Shown: in pieces, positions 10,301-17,570 of the stretch
Position numbering within the stretch: position 1 is the stretch's first letter
Layout of the letters: each line of letters opens with the position of its first letter
From: an uncultured Prevotella sp.
GTDB lineage: Bacteria; Bacteroidota; Bacteroidia; Bacteroidales; Bacteroidaceae
Length of the DNA stretch: 32,076 nucleotides
Direction: 5' to 3'
Assembly: GCA_946183985.1 (NCBI GenBank)
Contig: CAMHDT010000010.1
Coordinates: forward strand, 1-32,076
Notes under the pieces: model-generated
Database searches by the model: none
Told to the model about the DNA's origin: nothing
What the model saw: only the letters and a program-made list of their open reading frames with translations
Program-made: the position numbers and the translations under genes

Positions 10301-13300
10301 CTCGGCAGTGCCGATAAGGAAGTTCTTGATCGTCACCTTGCCGCCGTTGAGGTTCACCACATCGGGTGTGCTCTTCTGGTTATTGTTGTAATAGTATTTC
10401 TCGCAGGCCTGTAGCATGAAGCCATAGGGCGAGCCGGCCATAAACACAGGATAGCCGAAGGAGTAGACACCCACACTGTCAGTTACCGACAGGTGCTTGT
10501 AGTAGTAAGTGTTAACCGTCGAGACATTGCCAATCACATCGGCAGCCTGCAGTTTCTTCACGCCGAAGTAGTCCTCCGAGTTAGAGTTGAACTGCTTCAC
10601 CTCAAGCGTGGGCGTTGAATGATAGATGCGGCTGTATTCACAGGTATCGCCACGCACATTGAAGGCCAGGTCAACGGTCTCGCCCACCTTGCCCTGCTGG
10701 AACAGGGTGGCATAGCCTTGACCCGACACCTCCACAACTTTATACTTGGCGGGAGGAAGATCCAACTGATATTCACCCGACTTGGGATCGGGGTAAATGG
10801 TCATCGTGTGACGTGTAATATTAACACGGGCGGTATCAGTACGGTTGCCCTGCAGGTTATAGTCGCCGAAGGGCACTATATAACTGACAGAGTGTACCGT
10901 CTCGTCGTTCTGCAGGCGAATAAGCCATGAGGTGTTGTCGCCCTCCAGTTGCATCACGATTCTGATGGAGTCGGCCAGGTTGTTCTTCGAGAGAGAAGAG
11001 CCGAGCGGCAGACTGCCTTGCTTGTCGCCACCAACCACGCGTCCGCGCAGCACCACGGTGGTAGAGTCCCAGATGTAGACACTTGACACATTCTTATTGA
11101 ACGTATACTTCGTCCTGTCTTCCACCTTCTTGTCAGGATTCAGCAGGAAACCGTCATCAGCAAAGAAATGGCCATCCTTCACAGCCTGTACGCTGTGATC
11201 GCCATTGGGAATGCTGAGCGTGAAAGCACCCTGGTTGTCAGTCTCAATCACATTGCGGTTGGCATCGTGCATGACCTTACCGTCGAGTTTAAACGACACG
11301 CCAGGCACAGGAATCGATGTGTTGCGATAGTACACATTGCCTGAGTACACCACGTAGTTGTCCTGGAAGAAGTTGAAGTTGTAGCAGGCGTTGCTGCTTT
11401 CATCGAACTTGACATGTCCGGCACCCGTATAACTCAGGCCTCTGGTGGATTCAACGTAAATGCTGAACTCGCCCTCGTTCTGATACTTGATGCCATCCTT
11501 CTGGAAGAAGCCGGCCTCGTCGGTAACGACCTTGTAGGTTGGGTTGAGCGACTTTGACATATCGTCCACAGGTTCTATGATGACGGTGACGCCAGCCATG
11601 GCCGTACCATCGGCCATGCGCACATAGCCATTGATCAAGCCGGTGTCCTTACACTTGCCTATCTTCGGCTCCGACCTCGTCACATGCACGCCTTCACACT
11701 GCAGCACGCTCTCCACCATATAGTCATAGGTGTGCCATGCCAGCGCGGTCTTGTCTTCAATGAAGTTTTGCTGCAAGTTCGTAGCCACGGTGTCGGTCCA
11801 TTCTGCATCGGCATCAGTGGTATGCTCACGCCTCAACACACGGTAATAGTCCGACTCGCCGCCCTTCGTGGTCCAGGTAATGACCACGCTGCTCTGCCTG
11901 GTCACGGTGTTGACGGTGGTGATGGTATCGAGATTCATGAACTTATAATTGGCCATGTCGCCCTGGTCCGTCTTGTCAACGTTCACCACCAAGGTGTCGG
12001 GATAGACGCCATTGGCCAAGGTGCCGATAATGTTCATTGGCGAGTTGCCTTTCTTCACGATAAGGTCGAAGTCATATTCCACGCACTTGCGGGTAAGGTC
12101 GTACGTAAACTTCTGCTTTTTAATGGCATCATTGTTGCCCGACAAGTCTACGATTTCCCTTGTCAGTCCCTTCTCTCCATGCATGTTCACACGCAGTTGC
12201 AGGCGTGCACGCGGATCCCACACGATGGCATTATCATAGTCGCCCAGCACAGGTATTTTCACCGTTACCGAGTTGGAGCCATTGTTTTCCCATCCTTCTC
12301 CAAGATCTGCCAGCACCTCCTGTCTGGTAGTAAACTTGTTGCCCTGAGGACCTGCTATCAGTTTCCACACTTCCGGTGTGGTGGTAAGAACAGGATATAC
12401 ATCCCTATTGGTAGCAGACGCATTACCCGTACATTGCCACTGAGCACCCAGTTTATCCTTCAGTTTACCATCAGTGATATAGGAATAGACAATGCCGTCC
12501 GAGCCCATTTCGCTCCAGTTGTGACAAGAGTAGTTGTTCTTATTGCCATTGATGTTGCCATAGGCCGTACCATTCTTGTAGTTCATGCCCACATGGGCAA
12601 AGCCGGCATAGGTGCCGTTTTCCAGGCAGTTGTTAATCGCATTATCAGGACTGGTGCCCCAGCCAATGAAGGCACCGAAATACTGTCCTGCATCGGAAAT
12701 GGCCGTACCGTTAAACAAACTGTTGTTGATGATGAAGTTGGTATTGGTACCACAATGGCCCACAAAGCCACCGGCATGAGTGAAGGTACTTACGATATTT
12801 GCCGACACCCATACATTGTCGATATAGACATAGCCAGCATCGGAGCCGCTGACTATAAGACCTGCCACATGCTGGCCACCGGAAATCTTGCCGTCCACAT
12901 GCAGGTTCTTGATACGGGTGTTTGCCTTGACAATGTTAAACGGGGCTATCCCTGCAGTGCCAGTAAGGTTCATGGTGATGGTATGGCCATTACCGTCGAA
13001 GATACCGTAATATGGCACACCGTTTTCCCCGCCCACGGCACGGGTGATGTTGATGTCGGCATCGAGAATGGCATTCACCTCTGAACCGTTAGCCACGCGA
13101 ACCATGTCGCAGAACGTATCCCAGTCATAATCGTTGGTGATGACGAAATAGGCCTTCCCCTCATTGTTCCACAGACTAAACGGACGTGTGAAATAACATT
13201 TGTCGAAGGTCAGGTCTGCAGTCGCATCTGCACGCGCAAAGGTACGGCAGCCGTCAAACTTCTTGGGCAACTCCTGCGGGTCGAACAGACAACGCTCAAA

Positions 13301-15211
13301 CTTCAGGATACAGTTTTGCAAGGCCACGCCCACAAAGCCGCCGTTGCTGTTACAGTTATTGCCTATCATAGAGCCTTGGAAGGCACAGTTCCTGATCGTC
13401 ACCGACGAACCTTTTTGCATGATGCCGATGAAACCGCCACTACTGGTATCGCCATAGGTCTTCAGGTTCAGCGTAGAGAGCACGCGGCAGTTCTCAATCA
13501 CCAGCGGCGTAGAGACGCTGTTGGCCACGCGGCCTATCAAGCCGCCGCTAAAACTGCTACACGACATCGTACCGCTGACCACGAGGTTACGGATAGAGCC
13601 GCCCTCAACGTTCTTGAATGGCGCTGCGTAACCCGTTGTCCCAGTCACATTATAGGTCAGCACATGTCCCAAGCCATCGAAGTTGCCGGCATAAGTGTCT
13701 ATGGGCTTGCTCACCTCTAAGTCGGCACACAACACACCTTTTATATATTTATTCTGTGTAGCGGTCTTGACAAAGAAATTATAGTCATCCACATTGCGAA
13801 TCACAATCACCGAATGGCTGGCCTGCTCTTGAACAGTGGCATACTGCGATTTCACATCCTCCCAGTCGCTCTCACTGCGCACAATGACACGACCTTCTGA
13901 ATCGGTGGTAGCACCGAACTCGAAACTGAACTGCACAGGGTGGTTCTCTGTCGTCCACGCACCCGCACGCTGCACCTTAGCATTCTCTATCCTTGGCAGC
14001 ATCAGTATCGTGGGCGACTGATAGAGTTGATAGCCAGAGCCAGGGCCCCACGACCACATCGACGTGGCAGAGCGGCGCACGCGGTAGGCCACCTTGTGTC
14101 CCTTGAACTGATCCAACAGCATCTCGTCCGTATAGGTATAGTCTTTCTTTCCCTGTTCAAAGGGTATCTCCATCGATATGGTCACCCAATAGGAATCGTC
14201 AGTCGCCGTGCTTCCCATCAGGTTGCGCTGGATCTCAAAGAAATCGCCGTCGCTGCAGTCCTGATACGTAGGAAGGTCCACACTCCAGTTGAGCACCGCC
14301 TTTCCTTCGGTGTTGATGGCCACAGCCAGGTCCTTCGGATGATGAAGCATGCTGCATGTCTGAGGATCAGACTTGAATGGGTCTTGCACCTCCACGCCCT
14401 CAGTGTTCACCACCTTGGCCTCAATATACACATTCTTCAGCGGACGGTCGGCCGGCACATAAGCAAAGCCGGAAAGGTCCTTGTTAGAAAGCGGCGTCAC
14501 CGTCTCCTTGCCTGTAACAGCGTCGGTGTAGTGCAGTTTAATCCACGTAATCGACTTGGCTGTAACGCTATACGATATCATGCTGCTGTTCACGTGACCA
14601 CGATCATAGGCCAGCATAGGGTCGTATGTGGTAATGCTGATGTCCGGAGCCGACGGGCAGTCCCATTCAAGCAGTTGGTAGTGGCTGTAGGCATCGGGCA
14701 CATGCCAGTCGCCGCCCGAACCCCAGTTCACATGGGCCCACATGGTGATCTTCAGGTTCTTACCACGCATTTCATACGGCACCTGCCAGTCCACCGTCGT
14801 GGTGTAATGGTCCGAATCGTCGTCGTTCGGGTCTAGTTTATACGACACCCAGCCGTCAGAGTTATTGAATGTCTTCGAACCGCCCTGCACCTTTTCTATC
14901 AGGGCGTAGCGACCGTCCTTGTAGGCTTTGATCTTACAGCCGTTATCCACCTGACTGTAGTTGTCGCATTTCCATTCAAACACGCACTCTTCCGGGCCGC
15001 CGTTCACGGAAACATAGACATAACCGTTCTCCACACCGTCGTTCGTACGATAGGTGTTACCCGTGGGCAGTGTGAACCTCACGCGGTCCAAGCCCACAAT
15101 CATACACTTAAAGTGGCTCTTATTGTAGGTAAAGTCATCGGCACGCACCTCTACGGCATGACCCATCCCTATCAGCACGAGCAACATCAGTAATAGTTGT
15201 TTGTACTTCAT
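4313..15211 (-). CDS. Giant multidomain secreted surface protein (3632 aa)
   Basis: Starting at ATG 15211 the protein has a Sec signal peptide (MKYKQLLLMLLVLIGMGHAVEVRA); an in-frame TTG at 15244 would lengthen and spoil it. Approximate order: beta-sandwich region; fibronectin-III-like segment near 300-400; a right-handed beta-helix/GLUG-like region near 500-940 with repeated FDGxGH and GGFxG motifs; two carboxypeptidase-regulatory-like domains near 1190-1350 (NGYVRMADGTAMAGVTV); a long unassigned region containing RDPPGSGSFSYIEEGS near 1725; two LamG-like domains near 2575-2925; a BACON-like domain near 3064-3154; and two GWNW/GWNR modules. The end, KWYNTAGVQ...RPGLYIYNGKVKLIK, resembles C-terminal sorting tails of Bacteroidetes secreted proteins. 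No catalytic motif is evident. It is probably exported and displayed as an adhesin or glycan-binding scaffold. No frameshift is seen over 10.9 kb. Confidence 0.9.
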   Translation of the reverse strand: MKYKQLLLMLLVLIGMGHAVEVRADDFTYNKSHFKCMIVGLDRVRFTLPTGNTYRTNDGVENGYVYVSVNGGPEECVFEWKCDNYSQVDNGCKIKAYKDGRYALIEKVQGGSKTFNNSDGWVSYKLDPNDDDSDHYTTTVDWQVPYEMRGKNLKITMWAHVNWGSGGDWHVPDAYSHYQLLEWDCPSAPDISITTYDPMLAYDRGHVNSSMISYSVTAKSITWIKLHYTDAVTGKETVTPLSNKDLSGFAYVPADRPLKNVYIEAKVVNTEGVEVQDPFKSDPQTCSMLHHPKDLAVAINTEGKAVLNWSVDLPTYQDCSDGDFFEIQRNLMGSTATDDSYWVTISMEIPFEQGKKDYTYTDEMLLDQFKGHKVAYRVRRSATSMWSWGPGSGYQLYQSPTILMLPRIENAKVQRAGAWTTENHPVQFSFEFGATTDSEGRVIVRSESDWEDVKSQYATVQEQASHSVIVIRNVDDYNFFVKTATQNKYIKGVLCADLEVSKPIDTYAGNFDGLGHVLTYNVTGTTGYAAPFKNVEGGSIRNLVVSGTMSCSSFSGGLIGRVANSVSTPLVIENCRVLSTLNLKTYGDTSSGGFIGIMQKGSSVTIRNCAFQGSMIGNNCNSNGGFVGVALQNCILKFERCLFDPQELPKKFDGCRTFARADATADLTFDKCYFTRPFSLWNNEGKAYFVITNDYDWDTFCDMVRVANGSEVNAILDADINITRAVGGENGVPYYGIFDGNGHTITMNLTGTAGIAPFNIVKANTRIKNLHVDGKISGGQHVAGLIVSGSDAGYVYIDNVWVSANIVSTFTHAGGFVGHCGTNTNFIINNSLFNGTAISDAGQYFGAFIGWGTSPDNAINNCLENGTYAGFAHVGMNYKNGTAYGNINGNKNNYSCHNWSEMGSDGIVYSYITDGKLKDKLGAQWQCTGNASATNRDVYPVLTTTPEVWKLIAGPQGNKFTTRQEVLADLGEGWENNGSNSVTVKIPVLGDYDNAIVWDPRARLQLRVNMHGEKGLTREIVDLSGNNDAIKKQKFTYDLTRKCVEYDFDLIVKKGNSPMNIIGTLANGVYPDTLVVNVDKTDQGDMANYKFMNLDTITTVNTVTRQSSVVITWTTKGGESDYYRVLRREHTTDADAEWTDTVATNLQQNFIEDKTALAWHTYDYMVESVLQCEGVHVTRSEPKIGKCKDTGLINGYVRMADGTAMAGVTVIIEPVDDMSKSLNPTYKVVTDEAGFFQKDGIKYQNEGEFSIYVESTRGLSYTGAGHVKFDESSNACYNFNFFQDNYVVYSGNVYYRNTSIPVPGVSFKLDGKVMHDANRNVIETDNQGAFTLSIPNGDHSVQAVKDGHFFADDGFLLNPDKKVEDRTKYTFNKNVSSVYIWDSTTVVLRGRVVGGDKQGSLPLGSSLSKNNLADSIRIVMQLEGDNTSWLIRLQNDETVHSVSYIVPFGDYNLQGNRTDTARVNITRHTMTIYPDPKSGEYQLDLPPAKYKVVEVSGQGYATLFQQGKVGETVDLAFNVRGDTCEYSRIYHSTPTLEVKQFNSNSEDYFGVKKLQAADVIGNVSTVNTYYYKHLSVTDSVGVYSFGYPVFMAGSPYGFMLQACEKYYYNNNQKSTPDVVNLNGGKVTIKNFLIGTAENDLTRTINLDEQGGGSYVFTPQNTTFTLEGDNALKNVIFNMEYDGSFYDIKPFNGDVLKGYVMASKPKADGQKTIVSGTPQLFDILRDPPGSGSFSYIEEGSKLSYGYSAEFGASLGLSMKISKGTGLNWYAGAIAGNITSAKNDGTFTQQSSSEAMSLDIVTNFGMTWNYNYNIDISERIQTKSGVKWVGSKADLFIGTTTNVVIRDAMAVRVIPDSMYQIVKLHEGGTFQTKNGDKVKVPVGTTKVLAQGIDNTGQPIYLVRDEVKEVLPAVQSTFAHSQYYIENELVPELFKIRNALFLPKETTIEYARALANKNGYASYISHKNPGEEDYGFDYTVVQPDEKNTNDSIESLNKEIHTWMGFLAKNEQEKLSVFPSDLVKRYDFDGGAASIQYSESFSTQESLSRYLRYPLISGIGNVAGMTTGMLSAFIESFEKFFNRKGNSSIETSDEYIHYDEEEGTTTVELKQVGYQMKFKFTPIATAKYTDKFSSSETHSKKVGFTLSSASKSSYTVDVYRTASVFSYDKTGNEFYKLTEQSLDYARTGRLTPNALNYVPDTVKVYSNFVFRTIGGVTCQPYEDAELTKWYLPGTIINVATVPADKPRIWIDEPVRSNVPMDQPARFKLHFANETDYPERATMLFNYYLSADCNPKGATVCVDGVPLNGSGANVILYPAVDSKTGKTNVFTKEIAVYPSDEFDYENLSICLVDPEDSKRVFTTNFSAHFIPSAGNVKVTVPSDHWVINTESPYDGKRKAWYMPVRIEGFNVNGRGFDHIELQYKLSTQGEKDWVSTCAYYADRELMAKASGVTDTIPANGIIVAPFYGEVDPVEQYYDLRAVIYARHAGGYLTASSPILSGIKDTRLPRLFGTPEPVDGILGIGDDIKISFSEPIAGNYLSKINNFEVLGTPISTDISTSTSLSFNKGTIAMSMGPRNLQGKDFTVDMMLNPSPDHGEMTVFSHYGNNQMLSLGVTADRHLYAQLDDNKVVSDSVVVFNNQLKPVAWTFSHQHDNLSVNFFNGNALIGTATLPDVYNGNSNLYFGTDLVYDSDDTDYYGEMLEFRLWNHAMEGIELDQYMMKSLSGYENGLLDYYKFNEGEGDYSYDKAAGSNDCQLAGHAWKRPVGISAKLDGTTGVRLNAKQMSRTDQHDYTLMFWFNTNDHDGTLLSNGPAMKGQKNQINIGFDKSTLFVRSSGYQRNVADYVYSGWHHFAMTVSRNRNVANVYLDKKLIDTFAADSLSGIVGDYIDLGATYEDKATPTKLIKGNIDEVGLFESVLPVNLINNYSTHTPLSTMSSLMFYLDFGSSERQDNNTMLLKPTGVSIKRYVDSQGNILARRDTLVVLDESMADRTSYAPMNSTANLDNLKYNFVTKDHELFIDLEEPDFMIEKTNVYVTVKEVPDMQGNLMGSPVTLNVYVYRNPIRWNVKKIETTVEYGRGTTLTATVKNMSGQTQNFDLSDLPVWITPSQTSGTIDALGEQTIKFEVSPYINIGNYQEQISLSGGNNMVEPLAINLKVRGEKPDWEVSNDIKKKNQMMMMMARVKIDDIVASSTEDVVGVFDDKDQVLGVANVEVDNTANANEALAFLNIYGYTNDDGTKPTLNFKFYQASSGKMFRLKPENNATYTFQKDVVVGTTKEPVVLKNSHTDLGYMTLKEGWNWVTFCVYPGIGNSVTVKDFFANPTKWEVGDVITTIEGSVSKQWTYRSEYKDAKKQELISHWDNENDLIEISPANMYRIFASSDKTVVFEGVESYYKSIQVKKGWNRIGYLSPINLPISQALSEYTDQASEGDVIKSQDEFAIATNTPSGLVWKGTLKFMESGKGYMMKRNGDESVIFSYPLYYSDNRYTGKTDASTSRSMRRVNTANTMNMVASVSGVEVEEGDLLVVYCGADRVSEASADEEGNYYLNIGRDTKEKETLTFCIERNGELMAMTDSRIVYEPNNVLGTPDKPTDINFLDLRQMPADGKWYNTAGVQLPGQPTRPGLYIYNGKVKLIK

Positions 15212-15249
15212 AAGCAATTTATTTAGTGTTTTGAATATATTCAATTATG

Positions 15250-15257
15250 CAAAATTA
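15250..15257 (-). promoter_or_regulatory. -7 box before the giant operon
   Basis: Minus strand reads TAATTTTG, matching TAnnTTTG, about 38 nt before the ATG at 15211. The sequence around the expected -33 site is TTTCG, one base off TTTG. The position supports the ATG at 15211 rather than the upstream TTG, which would sit at the transcription start. Confidence 0.55.
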
Positions 15258-15372
15258 AGAAAAAAAATTTAAAACGAAACCCAATTATCGCTTAAAATAA
15301 TTTAAAAAAGTTAAACAGTGGCTTGGCAATGATTGTTTACCGTCAAGTCATTATTCTGAAATATTCTTTCTT

Positions 15373-15495
15373 AGTAACAGAGTAACAGTAGTAACAGAGG
15401 AATAATAAAAATATTCGCGCGTACCGCGCGCGTGCGGTACGCGAGGGATCTTGGAAATCGTCTGTTACCTCTGTTCCTCTGTTCCCTTGTTCCTC
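15373..15495. repeat. Nested palindrome unit 1
   Basis: An outer pair of imperfect inverted arms built from GTAACAGAG-type steps (15373-15402) and CTCTGTTAC-type steps (15461-15495) encloses a perfect hairpin: CGCGTACCGC at 15418-15427 and GCGGTACGCG at 15434-15443, with a 6-nt loop. It lies in the gene-free stretch between the giant operon and the serC-serA-HIT terminator. A pyrimidine-rich run with 10-bp periodicity (CTATCTATT steps) follows to about 15530. Confidence 0.75.
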
Positions 15496-15530
15496 TCCAT
15501 TCTCTCTATTCTATCTATTCTATCTATTCT

Positions 15531-15661
15531 ATGACACATTATGACAAATTATTTATATATTATATAGATTTTACGCGTACCGCGTTCCTCCTTATAATAA
15601 TACATGCACGGGTGTGCACGGTACGCGAGAAGTTTTTGGAATATACTGGCAAATGTGTCAT
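15531..15661. repeat. Nested palindrome unit 2
   Basis: Outer arms ATGACACATT (15531-15540) and AATGTGTCAT (15652-15661) are perfect complements. Inside them CGCGTACCG (15574-15582) pairs with CGGTACGCG (15619-15627), and inside that TGCAC pairs with GTGCA around 15605-15618. The inner core repeats that of unit 1, including the GGTACGCGAG edge. Confidence 0.75.
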
Positions 15662-15698
15662 TGTGTCATGAAAGAACAAAGAGCGTTCCACTTCAAAA

Positions 15699-15807
15699 CC
15701 ATGGCACTTCCGCCTCAAAACGATGGCACTTTTTTTCGTAACGATGGCACTTTCACCTCGAAACGATGGCACTTTCACCCCGAAACGATGGCACTTTTTC
15801 TCGTGCA
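15699..15807. repeat. 22-bp tandem array, five units
   Basis: Five consecutive units of 22, 21, 22, 22 and 22 bp, each starting CGATGGCACTT (the first CCATGGCACTT) and most ending CTCGAAA-like. A degenerate partial unit precedes the array at about 15683-15698. The period is not a multiple of three and there are no spacers, so it is neither a coding repeat nor a CRISPR. Confidence 0.85.
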
Positions 15808-15831
15808 AAGCCGCACCGTTCATCTGTTTTG

Positions 15832-15839
15832 CAAAGATA
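15832..15839 (-). promoter_or_regulatory. Possible -7 box facing the repeat region
   Basis: Minus strand reads TATCTTTG, an exact TAnnTTTG match, pointing into the 22-bp array and palindromes. No convincing gene follows, so it may drive a non-coding transcript or be chance in AT-rich DNA. Confidence 0.3.
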
Positions 15840-15909
15840 ATAAATTTAAGGGCGTTTTGCAAGAGTCTGGGTGCTAAATTTTCATAAAAAAAAACTTGTC
15901 AATTATAGG

Positions 15910-15960
15910 CATCAGTTCTCTTCAAACTAACAAAAATCTTCAAAAATCCAGCAAAAATAA
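15910..15960. repeat. Shared repeat, copy B
   Basis: Bases 15910-15947 are the inverted copy of 2376-2413 (two mismatches in 38), and 15930-15955 matches 2320-2345 in direct orientation (one mismatch). The two loci bracket the giant operon and its repeat-rich upstream region. The rest of 15808-16081 is AT-rich and I see nothing else in it. Confidence 0.8.
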
Positions 15961-16081
15961 TTGTATGATAAAAGGAACATAAATCGTCATAAATGACACA
16001 TAAATATTAATTATATGATAAATTACATGGGCCATTATATGGAAATTATATGTTAAAAAGGAACGTAAATAGTTCCCTCTT

Positions 16082-16123
16082 AAAAAACTTACGCGTATCG
16101 TGAATGAGCGATACGCGTAAGTT
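16082..16123 (-). terminator. Rho-independent terminator of the serC-serA-HIT operon
   Basis: A perfect 15-bp stem (16086-16100 with 16109-16123) with an 8-nt loop is followed on the minus strand by a run of six T. It begins 8 nt after the HIT stop codon. The stem core CGATACGCGTAAG is stable and well placed. Confidence 0.9.
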
Positions 16124-16130
16124 ATGTTCT

Positions 16131-16556
16131 CTACAGATTGGCCTTGAGCGTCTCTATCATTTCCTGATACTCGGCATCGGTGAGATAGACCTTGCCGGGA
16201 TTCATCTGGAAGGTGCCGCCATAGTCGGGGCCGTCCACATACTTGGGAGCCAGATGGAAATGCAGGTGCGACAGTTTGTCGCTATAGGCACCGTAGTTGA
16301 TCTTCTCGGGATTGAAGGCCTTCTGCATGGCACGGGTCACACGGGCCACATCGGCCATGAAGGCGTTGCGGTCGGCATCGCTGAGTTCGTTGAGGTCGTT
16401 CACATGGTCCTTATAGGCCACCAGACAACGGCCGCGATAGGTCTGCTCCTTGAACAGGAAGGCACGCGACACGGACAGTTGGGCGAACTCGATCATCAGG
16501 TCGTGAAGGGTCTGATTGTTAGTGCAGTAAAGGCACTGCTTGGGATCGCTATGCAT
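16131..16556 (-). CDS. HIT-family nucleotide-binding protein
   Basis: 141 residues, typical for a single HIT domain. The histidine triad is clear: HLHFH at 97-101 followed by LAPK. An N-terminal C-x-x-C (C8, C11) may bind zinc, as in many HIT/GalT-like proteins. HIT proteins hydrolyse or transfer nucleoside monophosphates from substrates such as nucleoside phosphoramidates or dinucleoside polyphosphates; which one is not visible here. It lies 7 nt downstream of serA and just before the terminator, so it is the last gene of the serine operon. No export signal, so cytoplasmic. Confidence 0.9.
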   Translation of the reverse strand: MHSDPKQCLYCTNNQTLHDLMIEFAQLSVSRAFLFKEQTYRGRCLVAYKDHVNDLNELSDADRNAFMADVARVTRAMQKAFNPEKINYGAYSDKLSHLHFHLAPKYVDGPDYGGTFQMNPGKVYLTDAEYQEMIETLKANL

Positions 16557-16563
16557 AAGTACC

Positions 16564-17481
16564 TTATTTATTTACCTGGAACTTGGTGTCGCCATCCTTG
16601 AAGAAGGCGTTGATCTGCTTGGCAGCAGCAATGCCGGCATTGATGTTGGCCTCGGCTGTCTGTGCACCCATCTTCTTGGGGGTAGAGAAATAGCGGCCCT
16701 CAAACTTCTGGAACTCGTCGTTGGCATCGGGCATGATGTCGGTGACGAACTTCAGGTCGGCGCGCTCCTGCATCAACTGGATGAGTTCGGGCTCGTTGAT
16801 GACCTCCTTGCGGGCGGTGTTGACCAGCACCCCACCCTTCTTCATCTTGCCAACGAGCGCAGCGTTGATGCTCTGCTTGGTCTCAGGCGTGGCGGGGATA
16901 TGGAGCGACACCACATCGCAGGTCTCGAACAGGGCGTCCTGATTGGCCACGGCGTGAACACCGGCCTTCTCGATGACCTCTGCAGGGCAGAAGGCGTCGT
17001 AGGCATAGACTTCCATGCCGAAGCCCTTGGCAATGCGCGCCACATTGCGGCCTACATTGCCGAAGGCGAGGATGCCCAGTTTCTTGCCCAGCAACTCTGA
17101 GCCGCTCTTGCCGTTGTAGAAGCCACGGACGGCCATGACGAGCAGGCCAAACACCAACTCGGCCACAGCGTTTGAGTTCTGGCCAGGTGTATTCTCTGCC
17201 ACCACGTTGTGAGCGGTAGCGGCAGCGAGGTCGATGTTGTCGTAGCCGGCACCTGCGCGAACCACAATCTTCAACTGCTTGGCAGCATCGAGCACCTCAG
17301 CGTCGACCTTGTCCGAACGGATAATCAGCGCGTCGGCATCCTTCACGGCATCCAGGAACTGTGCCTTCTCTGTATATTTCTCGAGCAGCACGAGTTCATT
17401 GCCGGCTGCCTCTATCTCTGCCTTGATTCCATTCACGGCTGCTGCTGCGAATGGCTTTTCTGTTGCAACTAAAATCTTCAT
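16564..17481 (-). CDS. serA: D-3-phosphoglycerate dehydrogenase, short form with Lys in place of catalytic His
   Basis: 305 residues, lacking the ACT and intervening regulatory domains of long SerA. It oxidises 3-phosphoglycerate to 3-phosphohydroxypyruvate, the first step of serine synthesis. The substrate-domain signature VVRAGAGYDNID, the dinucleotide-binding LAFGNVGRNVA and the arginine segment VNTARKEV are present. At the usual catalytic histidine position (TPHIGAST in most members) the sequence reads STPKKMGAQT, with Lys at 269-270. This agrees with the group described in Entamoeba histolytica and Bacteroides that uses lysine instead of histidine. Without an ACT domain, allosteric inhibition by serine of the usual kind is unlikely. 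It follows serC after 89 nt with no terminator visible between them. Confidence 0.93.
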   Translation of the reverse strand: MKILVATEKPFAAAAVNGIKAEIEAAGNELVLLEKYTEKAQFLDAVKDADALIIRSDKVDAEVLDAAKQLKIVVRAGAGYDNIDLAAATAHNVVAENTPGQNSNAVAELVFGLLVMAVRGFYNGKSGSELLGKKLGILAFGNVGRNVARIAKGFGMEVYAYDAFCPAEVIEKAGVHAVANQDALFETCDVVSLHIPATPETKQSINAALVGKMKKGGVLVNTARKEVINEPELIQLMQERADLKFVTDIMPDANDEFQKFEGRYFSTPKKMGAQTAEANINAGIAAAKQINAFFKDGDTKFQVNK

Positions 17482-17570
17482 TTTCTTTTATTAAATAAAG
17501 GGAAAAAAATTACCAGAAATTAAACAGAAATTTCTGAATAATCAATGATAATTTCTTTCTTAATTATTGT

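Noticed and set aside
11684..13084. 466-codon open frame on the plus strand inside the giant gene (also 9221-10414).
   Set aside because: Antisense shadows of the giant gene; low-complexity His/Ile/Val-rich translations with no recognisable family.
15209..15244. TTG start at 15244 for the giant gene.
   Set aside because: It adds residues before a good signal peptide and coincides with the predicted transcription start; ATG at 15211 fits both.
15699..15807. CRISPR array.
   Set aside because: Units are contiguous with no unique spacers and no cas genes are nearby.
15560..15862. Open frame of up to 100 codons on the minus strand across the 22-bp array, with a TATCTTTG box close to an internal ATG at 15823.
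   Set aside because: The array period is not divisible by three, so successive units are read in different frames, and the frame also runs through a palindrome unit. It looks like repeat DNA read by chance; kept only as a possible transcript start.
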